64,000 bases of DNA from Martinezella lusitana (GTDB lineage: Bacteria > Pseudomonadota > Alphaproteobacteria > Rhizobiales > Rhizobiaceae): positions 1-64,000 of the forward strand of contig NZ_WUEY01000011.1 of the NCBI RefSeq assembly GCF_010668395.1. Reading direction: 5' to 3'. The notes under the pieces were generated by a model. It was not told where the DNA came from. It saw only the letters and a list, made by a program, of their open reading frames with translations, and searched no databases. Position numbers and translations under genes: made by a program. Shown here one piece after another: positions 33,689 through 42,837 of this stretch; positions within the stretch are counted from its first letter, which is position 1; each line of letters opens with the position of its first letter.

Positions 33689-34591
33689 ATGGCTTTGTTT
33701 GTGGTGGTCGGCGCCGGCCCTGTCGGACGCGCGACGGCGCGTCTTCTCGCAGCCGAGGGACATGAGGTGCGGCTGGTCAGCAGAGGCGGCGCCGCGCCCG
33801 AGGGCACCGGCATCGACGGTGTGGCACTCGATGCCCGGAACGGGCAGGAACTCGCCCGGATCAGTGCCGGTGCGGAAACGATCTTCATGTGCGCCATGGC
33901 GCTTTACACCCGATGGCCGACGGATTTTCCGCCGATCATGGATGGGGTCGCGACAGCGGCGGAAATTGCCGGGGCTCGCCTGGTCGTGCTTGGAAATGTC
34001 TACGGATATGGCAAAGGAGCGGCATCGCCACTCGTCCCCACCGCGCCATTGGCGCCGACAAGCATCAAGGGCCAGGTCAGGACCGCGATGTGGGAGCGTG
34101 CCCTGACCTCCAATGTTCCGGCCCTTGAGGTGCGCGCGAGCGACTATCTGGGTGATGGCGCAGGCTCGCTGTTCACGCTCATGACGCTTCCACCCCTGCT
34201 CGCCGGAAAGCCGGCTTTCATGCCCGGCGATCTCGACGCCCTGCACGCGTGGTCCTTTACCAAGGATGTCGCTCGAACCCTCGTTGCAGCGTCGCGCTAT
34301 TCAGGCAATTGGGGACGGGCTTTCCATGTCCCGTCACAGCATGCTTCGGTTCGAGACCTTGCGGTTCGCTTCACCGAATTCGCCGGCGCTCCGCTTCCCG
34401 ATTTGCAGGCACTGACGGGCGACCACCTTGAGGTGCTGGGGCGCGATGACGAGCTCATGCGCGAAATTCCGGAAATGGCCTACCTCTTCGAGCGTCCCTG
34501 CATCGTCGACGCGTCGGACACCGAGCAGCTGCTCGGCGTTTACGCCAGCAGCCTCGAGGCGATGGTCGAGGATACGCTGCGATCCCGGTAG
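33689..34591 (+). CDS. NAD(P)-binding epimerase/reductase-like protein
   Basis: A 300-residue Rossmann-fold protein of the extended NAD-dependent epimerase/NmrA-like group. It starts ALFVVVGAGPVGRATARLLA (GxGxxG). The usual catalytic YxxxK is not clear: the region is VVLGNVYGYGKGAASPLVP. Substrate-domain sequence follows (DALHAWSFTKDVARTLVAAS). AraC-type regulators often sit beside such genes, as here. No operon partner follows within 190 bases. It may act as a reductase or redox sensor rather than a sugar epimerase. Confidence 0.82.
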   Translation: MALFVVVGAGPVGRATARLLAAEGHEVRLVSRGGAAPEGTGIDGVALDARNGQELARISAGAETIFMCAMALYTRWPTDFPPIMDGVATAAEIAGARLVVLGNVYGYGKGAASPLVPTAPLAPTSIKGQVRTAMWERALTSNVPALEVRASDYLGDGAGSLFTLMTLPPLLAGKPAFMPGDLDALHAWSFTKDVARTLVAASRYSGNWGRAFHVPSQHASVRDLAVRFTEFAGAPLPDLQALTGDHLEVLGRDDELMREIPEMAYLFERPCIVDASDTEQLLGVYASSLEAMVEDTLRSR

Positions 34592-34787
34592 CGGACGGCG
34601 AGTGCCTTTCCCCAATCATGAGGGCGCGGCGGCTCGACGTCATTCCTTCTCTCCGATGCGCGTCAAGACGACAGGGACGAGCCTCGGAGAGAGGCGATAC
34701 AGGGTTTGACCGGACAGTCCCCGTTGCGGAGCCTAAATCACCCGGCCCTGCTTCGCTTTCGAGCCCGTGGGTGCGCAGCCATGTCGC

Positions 34788-35549
34788 TCATGCGATCAGC
34801 GCCTTTATGTAATCGGCCGAACGTTTCGCCAACACCTTCCAGTCGGTCGGGTTGTCGTGCTCCACGACGAGAACATCGGCACGGGTCTTGGAAAACAACG
34901 GATACAGGCCTTTCCAGTCGATTATTCCATCACCGGTCGGCACCCAGCCCTCGTCGAGCGTGACCCCGGCAGGGGCTGTGTCCTTCAGCTGTATTGTCGT
35001 GATCCGATCGGCATATTTCTGCAGTTCCTGCGCCGGATCCGCCCATCCCCGGATAACCCAGCCGATGTCGATTTCGAAATCGACGCCGGCACCGGCTGCC
35101 TCCAGTAGAATGTCGATGGGCCGGCTGCGGTCTTCCAGCCGATGATATTCGAAATCGTGGTTATGCCAGGCGACCTTGAGGCCTTCCTTGCTGGCGGCTT
35201 CGGCTCCGACCCGCAAACTCTCCCCTACCCTGCGCCATCCGTCGGCCGTCGCGCTTCGTTCGGCGGCAGGAATGTAGGGTGGGATCAAGGTCTGGGTTCC
35301 CAGCTTATGGGCATAGTCAAAGAACCTGTTCGGCTCGTTGATCAGCCCGGCCAGCGGCATATGGATTCCCGAGCAGACAAGGCCGGCGTCATCCATGCGT
35401 CGGCGGAAGTCCGTCGTGTTCGTCTCGTAGGCCGGAAGCCAGAGCTCGACAGCGTCGTAGCCGACCTCGGCAAGATACGGAAGATGCGCTTCGATCGGCG
35501 GGGAAAGACGGGAGGAATAGAGCTGGAACGAGATGGAATAGTGCGTCAT
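34788..35549 (-). CDS. Sugar phosphate isomerase/epimerase (xylose-isomerase-like TIM barrel)
   Basis: A 253-residue AP-endonuclease-2/IolE-type TIM-barrel protein. Metal-ligand and barrel motifs: VGYDAVELWLPAYETNT, VCSGIHMPLAGLINEPNRF, KVAWHNHDFEYHRLEDRS (HNH-x-E), VDFEIDIGWVIRGWADP, TTIQLKDTAPAG and VLVVEHDNPTDWK (late Glu-His). AGAGG precedes the ATG. It is the second gene of a two-gene unit, 13 bases after the Gfo/Idh/MocA gene. Such pairs act together on inositols, keto-sugars or glycosides. It is part of the regulon marked by the GAGTCnnnCATTTGAGA motif. Confidence 0.9.
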   Translation of the reverse strand: MTHYSISFQLYSSRLSPPIEAHLPYLAEVGYDAVELWLPAYETNTTDFRRRMDDAGLVCSGIHMPLAGLINEPNRFFDYAHKLGTQTLIPPYIPAAERSATADGWRRVGESLRVGAEAASKEGLKVAWHNHDFEYHRLEDRSRPIDILLEAAGAGVDFEIDIGWVIRGWADPAQELQKYADRITTIQLKDTAPAGVTLDEGWVPTGDGIIDWKGLYPLFSKTRADVLVVEHDNPTDWKVLAKRSADYIKALIA

Positions 35550-35562
35550 CGAGGAACCTCTT

Positions 35563-36732
35563 CTAGGCCATGAACGTGGATGGAGCGTCGGCGGCTTTCA
35601 GAAGCGCCGCGTCTTTTTCAGTGAGGGGAGCCGGCGGTTCGACCGTACTTTCGATCGCGACGAAATCGTTGATCTCCGCCGATTTGACAATGCCGAGCAA
35701 GACTTCAAGGACGTGGCGGGAGAGTTCGCCGGAAGCTCTTGGCTGACGGCCGCTCTCGGCTGCCGAGAGAAGATCCGCCAGCCCCAAGCCTCTGTAGTTG
35801 CTTATGGTCGCGCCTGCCGGTTCCTGCCAGTTGAGATTTCCGAAAACGGTTGCCGCGGTTTCGACCGAATGACGCCCTTCCGCATCGATGATCGTCAGAG
35901 CGCCGCCAAAATAGTTGGGATCCGGCACCATGAGGGAGGCGCGGGTTCCATGCAATTCGATCGGATTGGTGTGTCCATGGCCCCAGTTGTCGTAGCTCAC
36001 CGAGAAGTGGATCTGAGCGCCGGATCGAAACTCTATCAAGGCCTGGCTCGTGGTGGGCGTGGTCACCGGCACCACGGTATTTTTCGCCGGGCCGTCCGCG
36101 GTCACTTGGCGCTCCTCGAAGAACTTCGATGCCAGCGCCACGACCCGCCGCACCGGTCCGAGCAGCGCGACAAGGGCCGTCACATAGTAGGGCCCCATGT
36201 CGAGGACCGGCCCCGCGCCAACCTGGAAATAAGGGAAGGGATTGGGATGCCAATGTTCCATTCCATGGTTCATGAAGTGAGCGCTGCCGCTCTTCACCAC
36301 GCCGAGCCTTCCTTCATCGACCAGGCGTCTCGCCGCCTGATGCGCGCCTCCAAGGAAAGTGTCCGGCGCAGAACCGATGAGCCGTCCCTGCGCCTTTGCT
36401 GTGGCAAGCAACCGATTTGCGTCCGGCATCGCAAGGGCAAGCGGTTTCTCGGTATATGCGTGCTTGCCCGCATTCAGGATCGCCTCGGTGACGAGCGCAT
36501 GGCTGCTGGGGTTCGTCAGGTTGATGACGACTTCGATATCCGGCCGAGCCAGAAGCTCGTCGACGGTCAGTGCCTCCAGGCCGTATTGGCCGGCCCGCCG
36601 CTGGCCGATCGACATATCCACGTCCGAGCATGCGACAAGATTGATCGGCTTAAAGACGCGCGAAAGGCGCGCATAGGCATCGAATATGTGACCGCATCCG
36701 ATGATGCCAACGTTCCAACGCTTTTCCGCCAT
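35563..36732 (-). CDS. Gfo/Idh/MocA-family oxidoreductase
   Basis: A 389-residue NAD(P)-dependent sugar dehydrogenase-like enzyme. The N-terminal Rossmann fold starts RWNVGIIGCGHIFDAYARLS, and the family EKPLALAM motif (HAYTEKPLALAMPDANRLLA) carries the catalytic Lys. The C-terminal alpha/beta domain follows (SGSAHFMNHGMEHWHPNPFP, …ELHGTRASLMVPDPNYFGGA). GGAAGAG lies directly before the ATG. It is transcribed first, followed by the isomerase, and is divergent from the sugar-binding-protein gene at 37106. The unit likely oxidises or epimerises the sugar imported by that ABC system. The substrate is unassigned. Confidence 0.92.
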   Translation of the reverse strand: MAEKRWNVGIIGCGHIFDAYARLSRVFKPINLVACSDVDMSIGQRRAGQYGLEALTVDELLARPDIEVVINLTNPSSHALVTEAILNAGKHAYTEKPLALAMPDANRLLATAKAQGRLIGSAPDTFLGGAHQAARRLVDEGRLGVVKSGSAHFMNHGMEHWHPNPFPYFQVGAGPVLDMGPYYVTALVALLGPVRRVVALASKFFEERQVTADGPAKNTVVPVTTPTTSQALIEFRSGAQIHFSVSYDNWGHGHTNPIELHGTRASLMVPDPNYFGGALTIIDAEGRHSVETAATVFGNLNWQEPAGATISNYRGLGLADLLSAAESGRQPRASGELSRHVLEVLLGIVKSAEINDFVAIESTVEPPAPLTEKDAALLKAADAPSTFMA

Positions 36733-37105
36733 GTGCTCTTCCGCTCGATTTTATTGACGCCAATGTTCGGTCGCGTCGATCGGCGACCGGAGAGAAGAAC
36801 TATTCGGCGTTCGCCGTCACGACCATGCCGTTTCCCTCCGACGAGTCCGCCATTTGAGAAATGGGACATTCCAGGCGCGCTGTCCGATTTTCCGTGGCTT
36901 GAGACCCGTGCCCGCCCGCACCCCGTCACCGGACGAAAGCCCTGCCCGAGTCCGAAGTTTGCGACAATGGGCTCGAAGGGGTCTGTCGGCGCTTTGACAT
37001 CCATCCCCGTTTCTGGTGCCACTTAAGCGTCACGAACGTCAGCCGGTCATCGATGCGCAGCAGGCCTGCCATCCCATAAGTTCGGCATCGGAGGAGGAAC
37101 AAATA
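36733..37105. promoter_or_regulatory. Divergent control region with regulon motif copy 1
   Basis: A 373-base gap between the divergent oxidoreductase and sugar-transporter operons. GAGTCCGCCATTTGAGA at 36843-36859 is the first of three copies of a shared motif (others at 41370 and 44799). It lies 111 bases from the Gfo start and about 250 bases from the transporter start. A weaker CTTGAGACC lies near 36900. GGAGGAGGAAC just before 37106 is the transporter's strong ribosome binding site. No gene is seen. Confidence 0.6.
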
Positions 37106-38428
37106 ATGACAGACATTGGAAAGCGGCTCCTGCATGGCGCGCTGGGGCGGCGCGATTTTCTGCAAGCCACAGGCCTTGGATTGGCAGCCCCCATGCTGAT
37201 GGGGCTGCCGGACTTTGCAAACGCCCAGGAGAAAGTCGAGCTTACCATGTGGGCCTGGACGCCCGACACGCAGGTCCAGGCTGACATGTTTACGAAGAAG
37301 TTCCCGAACATCACGGTAAAGGTCGAGAACGTCGGCCAGGGTGCGCCCCATTATGTGAAGCTTCGCAATGCCCTGCAGGCCGGAAGCGGCCTTCCCGATC
37401 TCGCCCAGATGGAATTCAACTCGCTGCTGAGCTTCCGGCAGCTCGGCGCCCTTACCGATATTGGGACGGACGTCAGCTCGACCAGGGACAAGTTCATCGA
37501 CTGGACGTGGAAGGCGGTGAGCGATGGCGACAAGGTCTATGGCGTTCCATGGGACAGCGGCCCGATGGGCGTTCTCTATCGGGAAGACGTCTTCGACGCG
37601 CACAAGATCACGCCGCCCGATACCTGGGACGCCTTTGCGGAATCGGCGGTAAAATTGGCCAAGGACGCGCCTGGCACCTACCTCACCGATTTCGGCGCCG
37701 CGGATCCCGGCTGGGTCGTCGCGCTGCTCTGGCAGGCCGGATGGCGACCTTTCCATACCGAAGGAACGAACATCAAGATCAAGCTCAATGACGACGTCGC
37801 GAAGAAGTGGGCCGCCTATTGGCAGAAGCTTCTCGATGCGAAGGCTATCGACACGAAACCCGTCTGGACGACGGAATGGTTCGCTGGGCTGGACAACGGC
37901 ACCTATGCGACCTGGGTCACGGCCGCCTGGGCTCCGATCCTCATGCAACAGTCGATGAAGAAGAGCTTTGGGAAATGGAGAGCCGCCTCGCTTCCGCAAT
38001 GGAAGGCCGGCGACAAGATCACCGCAAATCTCGGCGGCTCGACGATCGTCGTGATGAACTCATGCAAGCACCCCAAGGAAGCGGCTATGTTCGCGGCCTT
38101 CATGGGGAGCGATCCGGACGCCGCGCGGCTGTGGAACACCAAGCAGTTCCTGTTCCCGGTGCTGAAGGAACTCATCGACGACAAGGAACTGATGGGCCAC
38201 AAGTATGATTTCTACGGCGGCCAGGCGGTCAACGAGATCTTCGCGGCATCCGAAAACCAGGTCGATCCGTCCTTCGAATTTGCGCCGTTCCAGGATTACG
38301 TGAACCAGCAGATACAGGACGAATTCTCCGCCGCCATCGCAGGAAGCGGAACTCTGGCGGATGCCTTCGACAGACTTCAGGACAAAGTGGTGAGTTATGC
38401 TCAGGATCAGGGCTTTACTGTCTCCTGA
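37106..38428 (+). CDS. ABC sugar-binding protein (extracellular solute-binding family 1)
   Basis: A 440-residue periplasmic binding protein. A twin-arginine signal (LGRRDFLQATGLGLAAPMLM) with a likely cleavage after FANA points to Tat export. Mature blocks typical of family 1: VELTMWAWTPDTQVQADMFT, GLPDLAQMEFNSLLSFRQLG, YGVPWDSGPMGVLYREDVFD and NLGGSTIVVMNSCKHPKEAA. GGAGGAGGAAC sits ideally before ATG 37106. First gene of a four-gene importer operon with two permeases and a MalK-like ATPase. The ligand is probably an oligosaccharide, glycoside or polyol, in line with the neighbouring isomerase and dehydrogenase. Confidence 0.93.
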   Translation: MTDIGKRLLHGALGRRDFLQATGLGLAAPMLMGLPDFANAQEKVELTMWAWTPDTQVQADMFTKKFPNITVKVENVGQGAPHYVKLRNALQAGSGLPDLAQMEFNSLLSFRQLGALTDIGTDVSSTRDKFIDWTWKAVSDGDKVYGVPWDSGPMGVLYREDVFDAHKITPPDTWDAFAESAVKLAKDAPGTYLTDFGAADPGWVVALLWQAGWRPFHTEGTNIKIKLNDDVAKKWAAYWQKLLDAKAIDTKPVWTTEWFAGLDNGTYATWVTAAWAPILMQQSMKKSFGKWRAASLPQWKAGDKITANLGGSTIVVMNSCKHPKEAAMFAAFMGSDPDAARLWNTKQFLFPVLKELIDDKELMGHKYDFYGGQAVNEIFAASENQVDPSFEFAPFQDYVNQQIQDEFSAAIAGSGTLADAFDRLQDKVVSYAQDQGFTVS

Positions 38429-38501
38429 TCCCGACCGGGGAGTCGGGCCATCCTCCCGGCCCCTCCCCGCCTCCCGATCAAGCTCATCCAGGAAAAACTC
38501 C

Positions 38502-39410
38502 ATGCCCAATGTCCATGGAGCAAAGCGGCGTGCTCGAATTTTCGTAAGCAAGTCCGTTGCGCCCTACCTCTTTCTTTTCCCGTTCATGCTGCTGTTCACG
38601 GCGTTTCTCATCGCACCGCTCGCCTATGCCTTCTGGCTCAGCCTGTTCCGCCAGACCTTGGCCGCGGGCAATCGCTTCGTGGGAGTCGAGAACTATGTCC
38701 GCGCTTTAACGGATAGATCCTTCTGGGAGGGTGTTCTTCTTCTCTTCAAGTTCGGCGCGATGCAAATTCCGGTGATGCTGGGTCTGGCGCTTGTCTATGC
38801 CCTCATCCTCGACAGCGGCAGGGTCTATGCGCGCAACTTCTTCCGCGTCAGCTTCTTCGTCCCCTATGCGGTGCCGGCGGTGATCGCGGCGCTGCTGTGG
38901 GGATATCTCTATGGGCCTGCCTTCGGTCCGTTCGCGCAGCTGGCCGCATTCCTAAAAATGCCCGCGCCGAACTTTCTGTCCGAATCCACGATCCTGCCGT
39001 CGATCGCCAATATCGCCGTGTGGGAATACATGGGCTACAACATGATCATCTACTATTCCGCTCTCCAGGCGGTTCCACAGGATCTCGAAGAGGCGTCCGC
39101 CGTCGACGGTGCCGGCGGCCTGAGGCACGCATTGAGCATCAAGCTGCCATTGATCCTGCCCACGGTCATCGTCACGATCATGTTCTCCATCATCGGCACG
39201 CTTCAGCTCTTCACCGAGCCCTATCTGATCCGAACTCTCGCGCCGGGGCTGATCAACAGCCACTATACGCCCAACTACTATGCCTACACTCTCGCCTTCA
39301 CCAACCAGCAATACAATTACTCCGCCGCGATCTCGTTCGTGCTTGGCGGTATCGTGGCTATCGCCTCCTACACGTTCATGCTTCTTGCCAATCGGAGGGC
39401 TTCACGGTGA
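38502..39410 (+). CDS. ABC sugar transporter permease (MalF-type)
   Basis: A 302-residue inner-membrane permease of the binding-protein-dependent sugar class. Six or so membrane segments start with APYLFLFPFMLLFTAFLIAP. The EAA coupling loop is EEASAVDGAGGLRHALSIKL followed by PLILPT. The start ATG 38502 is 73 bases after the binding-protein stop. Its stop overlaps the next permease start (GTGA). It forms half of the membrane channel for the 37106-41345 importer. Confidence 0.92.
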   Translation: MPNVHGAKRRARIFVSKSVAPYLFLFPFMLLFTAFLIAPLAYAFWLSLFRQTLAAGNRFVGVENYVRALTDRSFWEGVLLLFKFGAMQIPVMLGLALVYALILDSGRVYARNFFRVSFFVPYAVPAVIAALLWGYLYGPAFGPFAQLAAFLKMPAPNFLSESTILPSIANIAVWEYMGYNMIIYYSALQAVPQDLEEASAVDGAGGLRHALSIKLPLILPTVIVTIMFSIIGTLQLFTEPYLIRTLAPGLINSHYTPNYYAYTLAFTNQQYNYSAAISFVLGGIVAIASYTFMLLANRRASR

Positions 39411-40288
39411 CGATCGTTTCAAAGACCGCCAATTCGCCTTCGTTTCGCCGCAGCCGCCGGTTGCTCACCGCAGCCCTGGTCCTCTATTTCATCTATACTT
39501 TCATCCCGCTGCTCTATGTCATCGTCTCCGCAACGAAGACCAACGCCGACCTCTTCGGGACGTTCGGCCTGTGGTTTTCGAGCGATTTCCATTTGGTGCA
39601 GAACATTCGCGATCTCTTCACGTTTCAGGACGGGATCTTCTCGCGATGGCTGTTGAACACCATCCTCTACGCCGTGATATCCGGGGCTGGAGCGGCCTTC
39701 TTCGCAACCTTTGCCGGCTACGCCTTCGCCAAATACGAGTTTGCCGGCAAGCGTCTCATGTTCGCACTCGTGCTCGGCGCGGTGATGATCCCGCAAACGG
39801 CGCTCGTCATCCCGATCTTCCTGCTTCTGTCAAAGGTGGGCCTTGTCAATACACCGCTGGCAATGATCCTGCCTTCGCTGGTATTCCCGCCAGGCGTCTT
39901 TCTGATGCGCGTCTACGCGCAGGACGCGCTCTCCAACGAACTGATCGAAGCAGGTCGCGTCGATGGCGCCGGCGAGTTCCATATTTTCTCCAGTGTCGCA
40001 TTTCGCCTGCTGATGCCCGGCTTCGCGACCGTGCTGATCCTGGCGTTCGTCTCGACATGGAACAACTACTTCCTGCCGCTGGTCATGCTGAGCTCCTCCG
40101 ACAATTTCCCGGTCACGGTCGGCCTGTCGCAATGGTATCAGCTTGCCACGGCGGGCAGCGGCGGATCCGTTCTCTTCTCCGTCGTGATGACAGGTGCGCT
40201 GGTCAGCATCCTCCCGGTCGTTGCGGCTTTTCTCTTCATGCAACGCTATTGGCAAGGCGGCCTCAGTTCGGGCGGCGTCAAGGCGTAG
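39407..40288 (+). CDS. ABC sugar transporter permease (MalG-type)
   Basis: A 293-residue permease with GTG start overlapping the previous stop (GTGA) and CGGAGG 7 bases upstream. Membrane segments include LLTAALVLYFIYTFIPLLYV and LMFALVLGAVMIPQTALVIP. The EAA loop is IEAGRVDGAGEFHIFSSVAF. It ends 31 bases before the ATPase gene. Together with the preceding permease it makes the heterodimeric translocation pore. Confidence 0.92.
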   Translation: MTIVSKTANSPSFRRSRRLLTAALVLYFIYTFIPLLYVIVSATKTNADLFGTFGLWFSSDFHLVQNIRDLFTFQDGIFSRWLLNTILYAVISGAGAAFFATFAGYAFAKYEFAGKRLMFALVLGAVMIPQTALVIPIFLLLSKVGLVNTPLAMILPSLVFPPGVFLMRVYAQDALSNELIEAGRVDGAGEFHIFSSVAFRLLMPGFATVLILAFVSTWNNYFLPLVMLSSSDNFPVTVGLSQWYQLATAGSGGSVLFSVVMTGALVSILPVVAAFLFMQRYWQGGLSSGGVKA

Positions 40289-40319
40289 TGGACCTACCAG
40301 GCAATTCGGAGCAGTTTCC

Positions 40320-41345
40320 ATGGCAGTCATCGAGCTCAAGTCCGTCCGCAAATCGTTCGGGGCGCTCAATATCATTCCCGGCGTCGATCTGACGATCGGG
40401 CACGGGGAGTTCGTGGTGTTCGTCGGCCCGTCGGGCAGCGGCAAGTCGACGCTCCTGCGCCTTGTCGCCGGCCTCGAGGAGACGACCGGCGGGTCGATCA
40501 TGATCGATGGCCGGGACGTGACGGCTCTGGGGCCGGCCGAACGCGAACTGGCGATGGTCTTCCAATCCTACGCGCTCTATCCGCACAAGACCGTGCGCGC
40601 GAACATGTCCTTCGCGCTGGAAGTTGCCAAGGTGCCGCGCGAGGAGATTCGGCGTCAGGTCGAAAAGGTTGCGGCGCTCCTGCAGCTTACCCATCTGCTG
40701 GAGAGGAAGCCGAGGGAGCTGTCCGGCGGACAACGCCAGAGGGTTGCCATCGGGCGCGCGATCGTCCGCGAACCGGTCGCCTTCATGTTCGATGAGCCGT
40801 TGTCCAATCTGGATGCGGCGCTGCGGGTCGAGATGCGGCTTGAAATCGCAAAGCTTCACCAGAGACTCGGGGCGACGATGATCTACGTCACGCATGACCA
40901 GACGGAAGCGATGACGCTCGCGGATCGCATCGTGGTCCTCGACAAGGGCATTATCCAGCAGACGGGAAGCCCGCTTGACCTGTACGAGCGCCCGGCAAAT
41001 CTTTTCGTGGCGCAATTCATCGGGTCGCCCAAAATGAACATTCTGCCGGCCCGGCTCGGTGGAATTTCGATGCCCGGTGCCTCAGGCGAGGCGACCCATA
41101 TCGGAATCAGGCCGGAAGACATCTATATCGCCGAGGACGGCAAGGGGCACCTCGACGCGAAGGTCGAAGTCGTGGAACGGTTGGGATCGGACACGTTCGC
41201 CTACGTCGCTCTGAAGGACGGAGATCTCATAACGATACGGGCACCGCGCGATGCCGCTGCCGCCGTGGGCCAGCAAATTCGCATCGGCTTCCAGGAAAAC
41301 CGGGTCCATGCCTTCGACGCGCATGGAATGGCGATCGGCAGATGA
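40320..41345 (+). CDS. ABC sugar transporter ATP-binding protein (UgpC/MalK-like)
   Basis: A 341-residue ATPase. Walker A GPSGSGKST, Q-loop MVFQSYALYPHKTV, signature LSGGQRQRVAIGRAI, Walker B FMFDEPLSNLDA and H-loop YVTHDQTEAMT are all canonical. The C-terminal TOBE/OB regulatory domain follows (~240-341; HIGIRPEDIYIAEDGKGHLD). GGAGCAG precedes ATG 40320. Energises the importer encoded just upstream. Unlike the BMP systems in this window it is a single-domain ATPase that works as a homodimer. Confidence 0.94.
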   Translation: MAVIELKSVRKSFGALNIIPGVDLTIGHGEFVVFVGPSGSGKSTLLRLVAGLEETTGGSIMIDGRDVTALGPAERELAMVFQSYALYPHKTVRANMSFALEVAKVPREEIRRQVEKVAALLQLTHLLERKPRELSGGQRQRVAIGRAIVREPVAFMFDEPLSNLDAALRVEMRLEIAKLHQRLGATMIYVTHDQTEAMTLADRIVVLDKGIIQQTGSPLDLYERPANLFVAQFIGSPKMNILPARLGGISMPGASGEATHIGIRPEDIYIAEDGKGHLDAKVEVVERLGSDTFAYVALKDGDLITIRAPRDAAAAVGQQIRIGFQENRVHAFDAHGMAIGR

Positions 41346-41369
41346 CGATGACCTGTCAATCGGAGATCC

Positions 41370-41400
41370 GAGTCCGGCATTTGAGACAATCCCGTTGACT
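41370..41400 (+). promoter_or_regulatory. Regulon motif copy 2 plus -35-like element
   Basis: GAGTCCGGCATTTGAGA at 41370-41386 is the second copy of the shared motif, 70 bases before the HTH-binding-domain regulator gene. A TTGACT at 41395-41400 lies exactly where TTGACG lies in copy 3, so the motif probably abuts the -35 box and controls promoter use. The pattern is seen directly. The factor that binds is inferred to be the adjacent regulator. Confidence 0.6.
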
Positions 41401-41454
41401 TGCATCGATTTTAAGCGACTCTTCTCCCTGGCAATGTCGTAGGGAGGAGACGAT

Positions 41455-42837
41455 ATGGCTGGTTTGCAACGGAATGGCGTCGATGCCGCGCTCGACATCA
41501 TCTTGGCGCTCGCGCGCCGCGGCGGAAGCGGTCCCAGCTCGGCTCTGGCGGCGGAATTGGGAATCCCTCGCGCCAGCTTTCACCGCATGACCCGGATTCT
41601 CGCACAGCATGGCATCGTTATCTGTTCCAGAGGCAAGGTCGGCGTCGGACCGGTAGCCAACAAGCTGGTTTCGGCGTTCTGCCATGAAATGCAGGTCGCC
41701 GACCGAAAGCGGGATCATCTGTTGGGCGAGGCAGTTCGTCCGGTCGTCACTTCGACCGAAATCGCAGCGCCGAAGCCGCCGCCCTTGTCACGGCCGGCGA
41801 TAGCGACGCGCCGCAAGCGGTTCCGCATCGGCTTTTCGAATGGCGCAATGGACAATCCATGGCAGGTCGCCCTCGTCCACAGCGTTGAATTTGCCGCCTC
41901 GAGACTAAGCGACATCTTGGAATGCGTTACCGTCGTGCACGCCGACGGCGATGCGGAAAAGCAGACGGAAGATATTCTCTCTCTCGAAAAAAGCGGTGTC
42001 GACGGACTTCTGGTCAGCGCCGTTTCCCCCCGTAAACTCGCGCCTGTGTCCGCACATCTCATGAGACACGGCGTCCCGGTCGTCTTCGTCGAGCGTGGCG
42101 GCACTCCGAACCTGCCCTGCGCCAGCTTCGTGACGTCCGACAACGTGACGATCGGAAAACTCACAGCCGAATGGCTTGCCCGGACGCTTGAGGGAAACGG
42201 GCTCGTGATGATGCTCTTCGGCCATGCGGATCCGGAACTCACGCAGAGCCGGCAGGCGGCGGCGGCGCAGGTGTTTGCGCGATATCCGAATATCCGCACG
42301 GTCGTCGCCAGTTCCACCGACTTCAACCGGCACAGAGCCTATGGAACGGCAATGGAGGTCATCGAACACCATGGCGAACGGATCGCCGGCGTGTGGTGCG
42401 ACAGCGGTTTGAATTCCGCCGGTTCGATCCAGGCGTTTCTGGATGCTGGCTACAAGCCTGGCCACGTTCCGCCGCACACCGGAGGCGATCTCAACCTTTC
42501 GTACAAGCTTGCCCTGGGAGCGGGCGTACCGCTTGGATCGATCGACTATCCGCCGGTGATGGGGATCAGGGCGTTTGAAATCCTGCTATGCGCCCTGAGG
42601 GGAAGCTGGATTCCAAAATATCTCGACGTCGCCTCTCCCTTCATCACGACGAGGACGGGTGGAACAAGGCCGACGAAACCGCACCTCTGGGCGGAAGAAC
42701 GCGTGCGGTGGGATATGCCGGACGAGCTTATCATGGGCGCGGGATTGGGCGCGGCCTATAACCCGGCGGCATTCAAGGTGAACTATCCGGGCAACCATCA
42801 CAATCGCTCCTCCGCCGAACCGAGGCTCGGTCCATGA
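41455..42837 (+). CDS. Regulator: IclR-like HTH fused to periplasmic-binding-type domain
   Basis: A 460-residue protein with an unusual layout. Residues ~5-75 look like an IclR-type winged helix (VDAALDIILALARRGGSGPS and LGIPRASFHRMTRILAQHGI). After a linker, residues ~120-410 form a type-1 periplasmic-binding (ribose-binding-like) domain: FRIGFSNGAMDNPWQVALVH, ILSLEKSGVDGLLVSAVSPR, GVPVVFVERGG and LARTLEGNGLVMMLFGHADP. No signal peptide, so it is a cytoplasmic sugar-sensing transcription factor analogous to LacI but with a different DNA-binding head. It overlaps the next HTH gene (ATGA) and carries a regulon motif upstream. It is the likely master regulator of the 34.8-45.7 kb genes. Confidence 0.8.
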   Translation: MAGLQRNGVDAALDIILALARRGGSGPSSALAAELGIPRASFHRMTRILAQHGIVICSRGKVGVGPVANKLVSAFCHEMQVADRKRDHLLGEAVRPVVTSTEIAAPKPPPLSRPAIATRRKRFRIGFSNGAMDNPWQVALVHSVEFAASRLSDILECVTVVHADGDAEKQTEDILSLEKSGVDGLLVSAVSPRKLAPVSAHLMRHGVPVVFVERGGTPNLPCASFVTSDNVTIGKLTAEWLARTLEGNGLVMMLFGHADPELTQSRQAAAAQVFARYPNIRTVVASSTDFNRHRAYGTAMEVIEHHGERIAGVWCDSGLNSAGSIQAFLDAGYKPGHVPPHTGGDLNLSYKLALGAGVPLGSIDYPPVMGIRAFEILLCALRGSWIPKYLDVASPFITTRTGGTRPTKPHLWAEERVRWDMPDELIMGAGLGAAYNPAAFKVNYPGNHHNRSSAEPRLGP